A stretch of DNA of 16,715 nt, taken from AC-52 sp044870295 (GTDB lineage Bacteria > Actinomycetota > UBA4738). The stretch is taken from the NCBI GenBank assembly GCA_044870295.1, contig JBIOYQ010000030.1:1-16715 (forward strand). The letters are read 5' to 3'. The notes under the pieces were generated by a model that was not told the origin of the DNA, did no database searches, and saw nothing but the letters and a program-made list of their open reading frames with translations. This document shows, in pieces, positions 15,163 to 16,715 of this stretch. Made by a program: the position numbers and the translations under genes. Position 1 is the stretch's first letter. Every line of letters begins with the position of its first letter.

Positions 15163-15166
<4 letters not shown>
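12752..15166 (-). CDS. nuoG: NADH-quinone oxidoreductase subunit G (NuoG)
   Basis: NuoG is the large iron-sulfur subunit of the NADH-oxidising module (804 aa). The N-terminal 2Fe-2S domain has C41, C52, C55 and C69. Cluster N5 uses H103, C107, C110 and C116 (HPLDCPVCDRGGECPLQD). Cluster N4 uses C156, C159, C162 and C206. The extra cluster N7, lost in many lineages, is intact: C232-x2-C235-x3-C239 and C267. A molybdopterin-oxidoreductase-like domain follows, with no sign of cofactor use, then a proline-rich linker (about 670-700) and a C-terminal molybdopterin-dinucleotide-type domain ending FIPWNQPGFAANGV. Residues 576-589 are two copies of DIYADAM in tandem. The ATG at 15166 overlaps the nuoF stop (ATGA); longer upstream readings run inside nuoF and are rejected. 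Confidence 0.97.
13401..13442. repeat. 21-bp tandem duplication inside nuoG
   Basis: Two adjacent 21-bp units (13401-13421 and 13422-13442) are identical except for one C/G difference. They encode DIYADAM twice (residues 576-582 and 583-589 of NuoG), in frame, just before the conserved LPAAPYLEKDG segment. The substitution is synonymous (GCC versus GCG for Ala). Such close nucleotide identity suggests recent duplication or gene conversion rather than selection on the protein alone. Confidence 0.9.
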
Positions 15167-16534
<1,368 letters not shown>

Positions 16535-16542
<8 letters not shown>

Positions 16543-16715
16543 TCCCTCGACCCAGTCCCGCCAGGGTTCGGGAGACGTCCGTGAGCTCGCCGGGGACGCC
16601 GCCGCGGGAGGAGGGCGGTACCTCGCCCGCCCGGATCGACCCGATCATCTCCTCGACCTGCTCCGGCGTGACGCGGTCGTAGAAGTAGTAGTTGAGGGCG
16701 GCCACCGGGGCCTGC
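16535..16715 (-). CDS. nuoE: NADH-quinone oxidoreductase subunit E (NuoE), 5' part missing
   Basis: Only the last 60 codons are visible; the gene enters from the right edge. The readable protein begins QAPVAALNYYFYDRVTPEQV and continues EEMIGSIRAGE. This matches the C-terminal end of NuoE after its 2Fe-2S cluster (GxCxxAPxxxxxxxxYxxxTPExVxxI). The N-terminal three-helix part and all four cluster cysteines lie outside the window. The last 22 or so residues (PPSSRGGVPG and beyond) form a variable tail. The TGA at 16537-16535 overlaps the nuoF start by 8 nt. Confidence 0.93.

Overview
The window is a GC-rich bacterial chromosome segment. It is dominated by genes for the proton-pumping NADH:quinone oxidoreductase (complex I, Nuo), all on the minus strand. 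Very high G/C at third codon positions, frequent GTG starts, a secreted 'choice-of-anchor P'-type protein, an apparently leaderless regulator gene and a polyprenyl diphosphate synthase beside nuoN all suggest an actinobacterium (Actinomycetota) outside the well-studied genera. That placement is inferred from style and gene content, not from a marker gene.

Layout on the minus strand, right to left: the 3' end of nuoE (16715-16535), then nuoF, G, H, I, J, K, L, M and N (16542-5184), packed with start/stop overlaps or gaps of a few bases. A trans-polyprenyl diphosphate synthase (5146-4142), probably for the menaquinone tail, follows nuoN after 37 nt. A roughly 3.4 kb accessory block comes next. 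Left of it, nuoA (658-293) and the first 92 codons of nuoB (276-1) restart on the same strand. The usual nuoA-to-nuoN order is therefore broken: E-N comes first and A-B (presumably A-D) lies downstream, apparently with its own promoter.

The accessory block (945-4123) holds four genes. One encodes a secreted protein with two related beta-type repeats (945-2255, +). Convergent to it is a 427-aa regulator with an N-terminal Cro/CI (XRE) helix-turn-helix and a long TPR-like helical region (3557-2274, -). Divergent from the regulator is a two-gene unit: a 30-codon ORF encoding a signal peptide with a short tail (3677-3769, +), and a 109-aa stand-alone LuxR/GerE-type DNA-binding protein (3794-4123, +). 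The 119-bp divergent region carries a good promoter toward the small ORF, a probable leaderless promoter toward the regulator, and TTAAC/GTTAA half-sites overlapping both.

The most interesting reading is that regulator plus mini-ORF form a peptide-sensing (RRNPP-like: Rap/Rgg/NprR/PlcR/PrgX) module. The architecture matches: an XRE-TPR receptor of NprR-like size next to a secreted pre-peptide whose predicted signal-peptidase cut would release the heptapeptide GFPWPRL. The GerE protein would be a co-expressed output. This is inference from architecture; no peptide binding can be shown here. Other points worth a second look are a near-perfect 21-bp tandem duplication inside nuoG, a strong hairpin in the leader of the secreted-protein gene, and the permuted nuo gene order.
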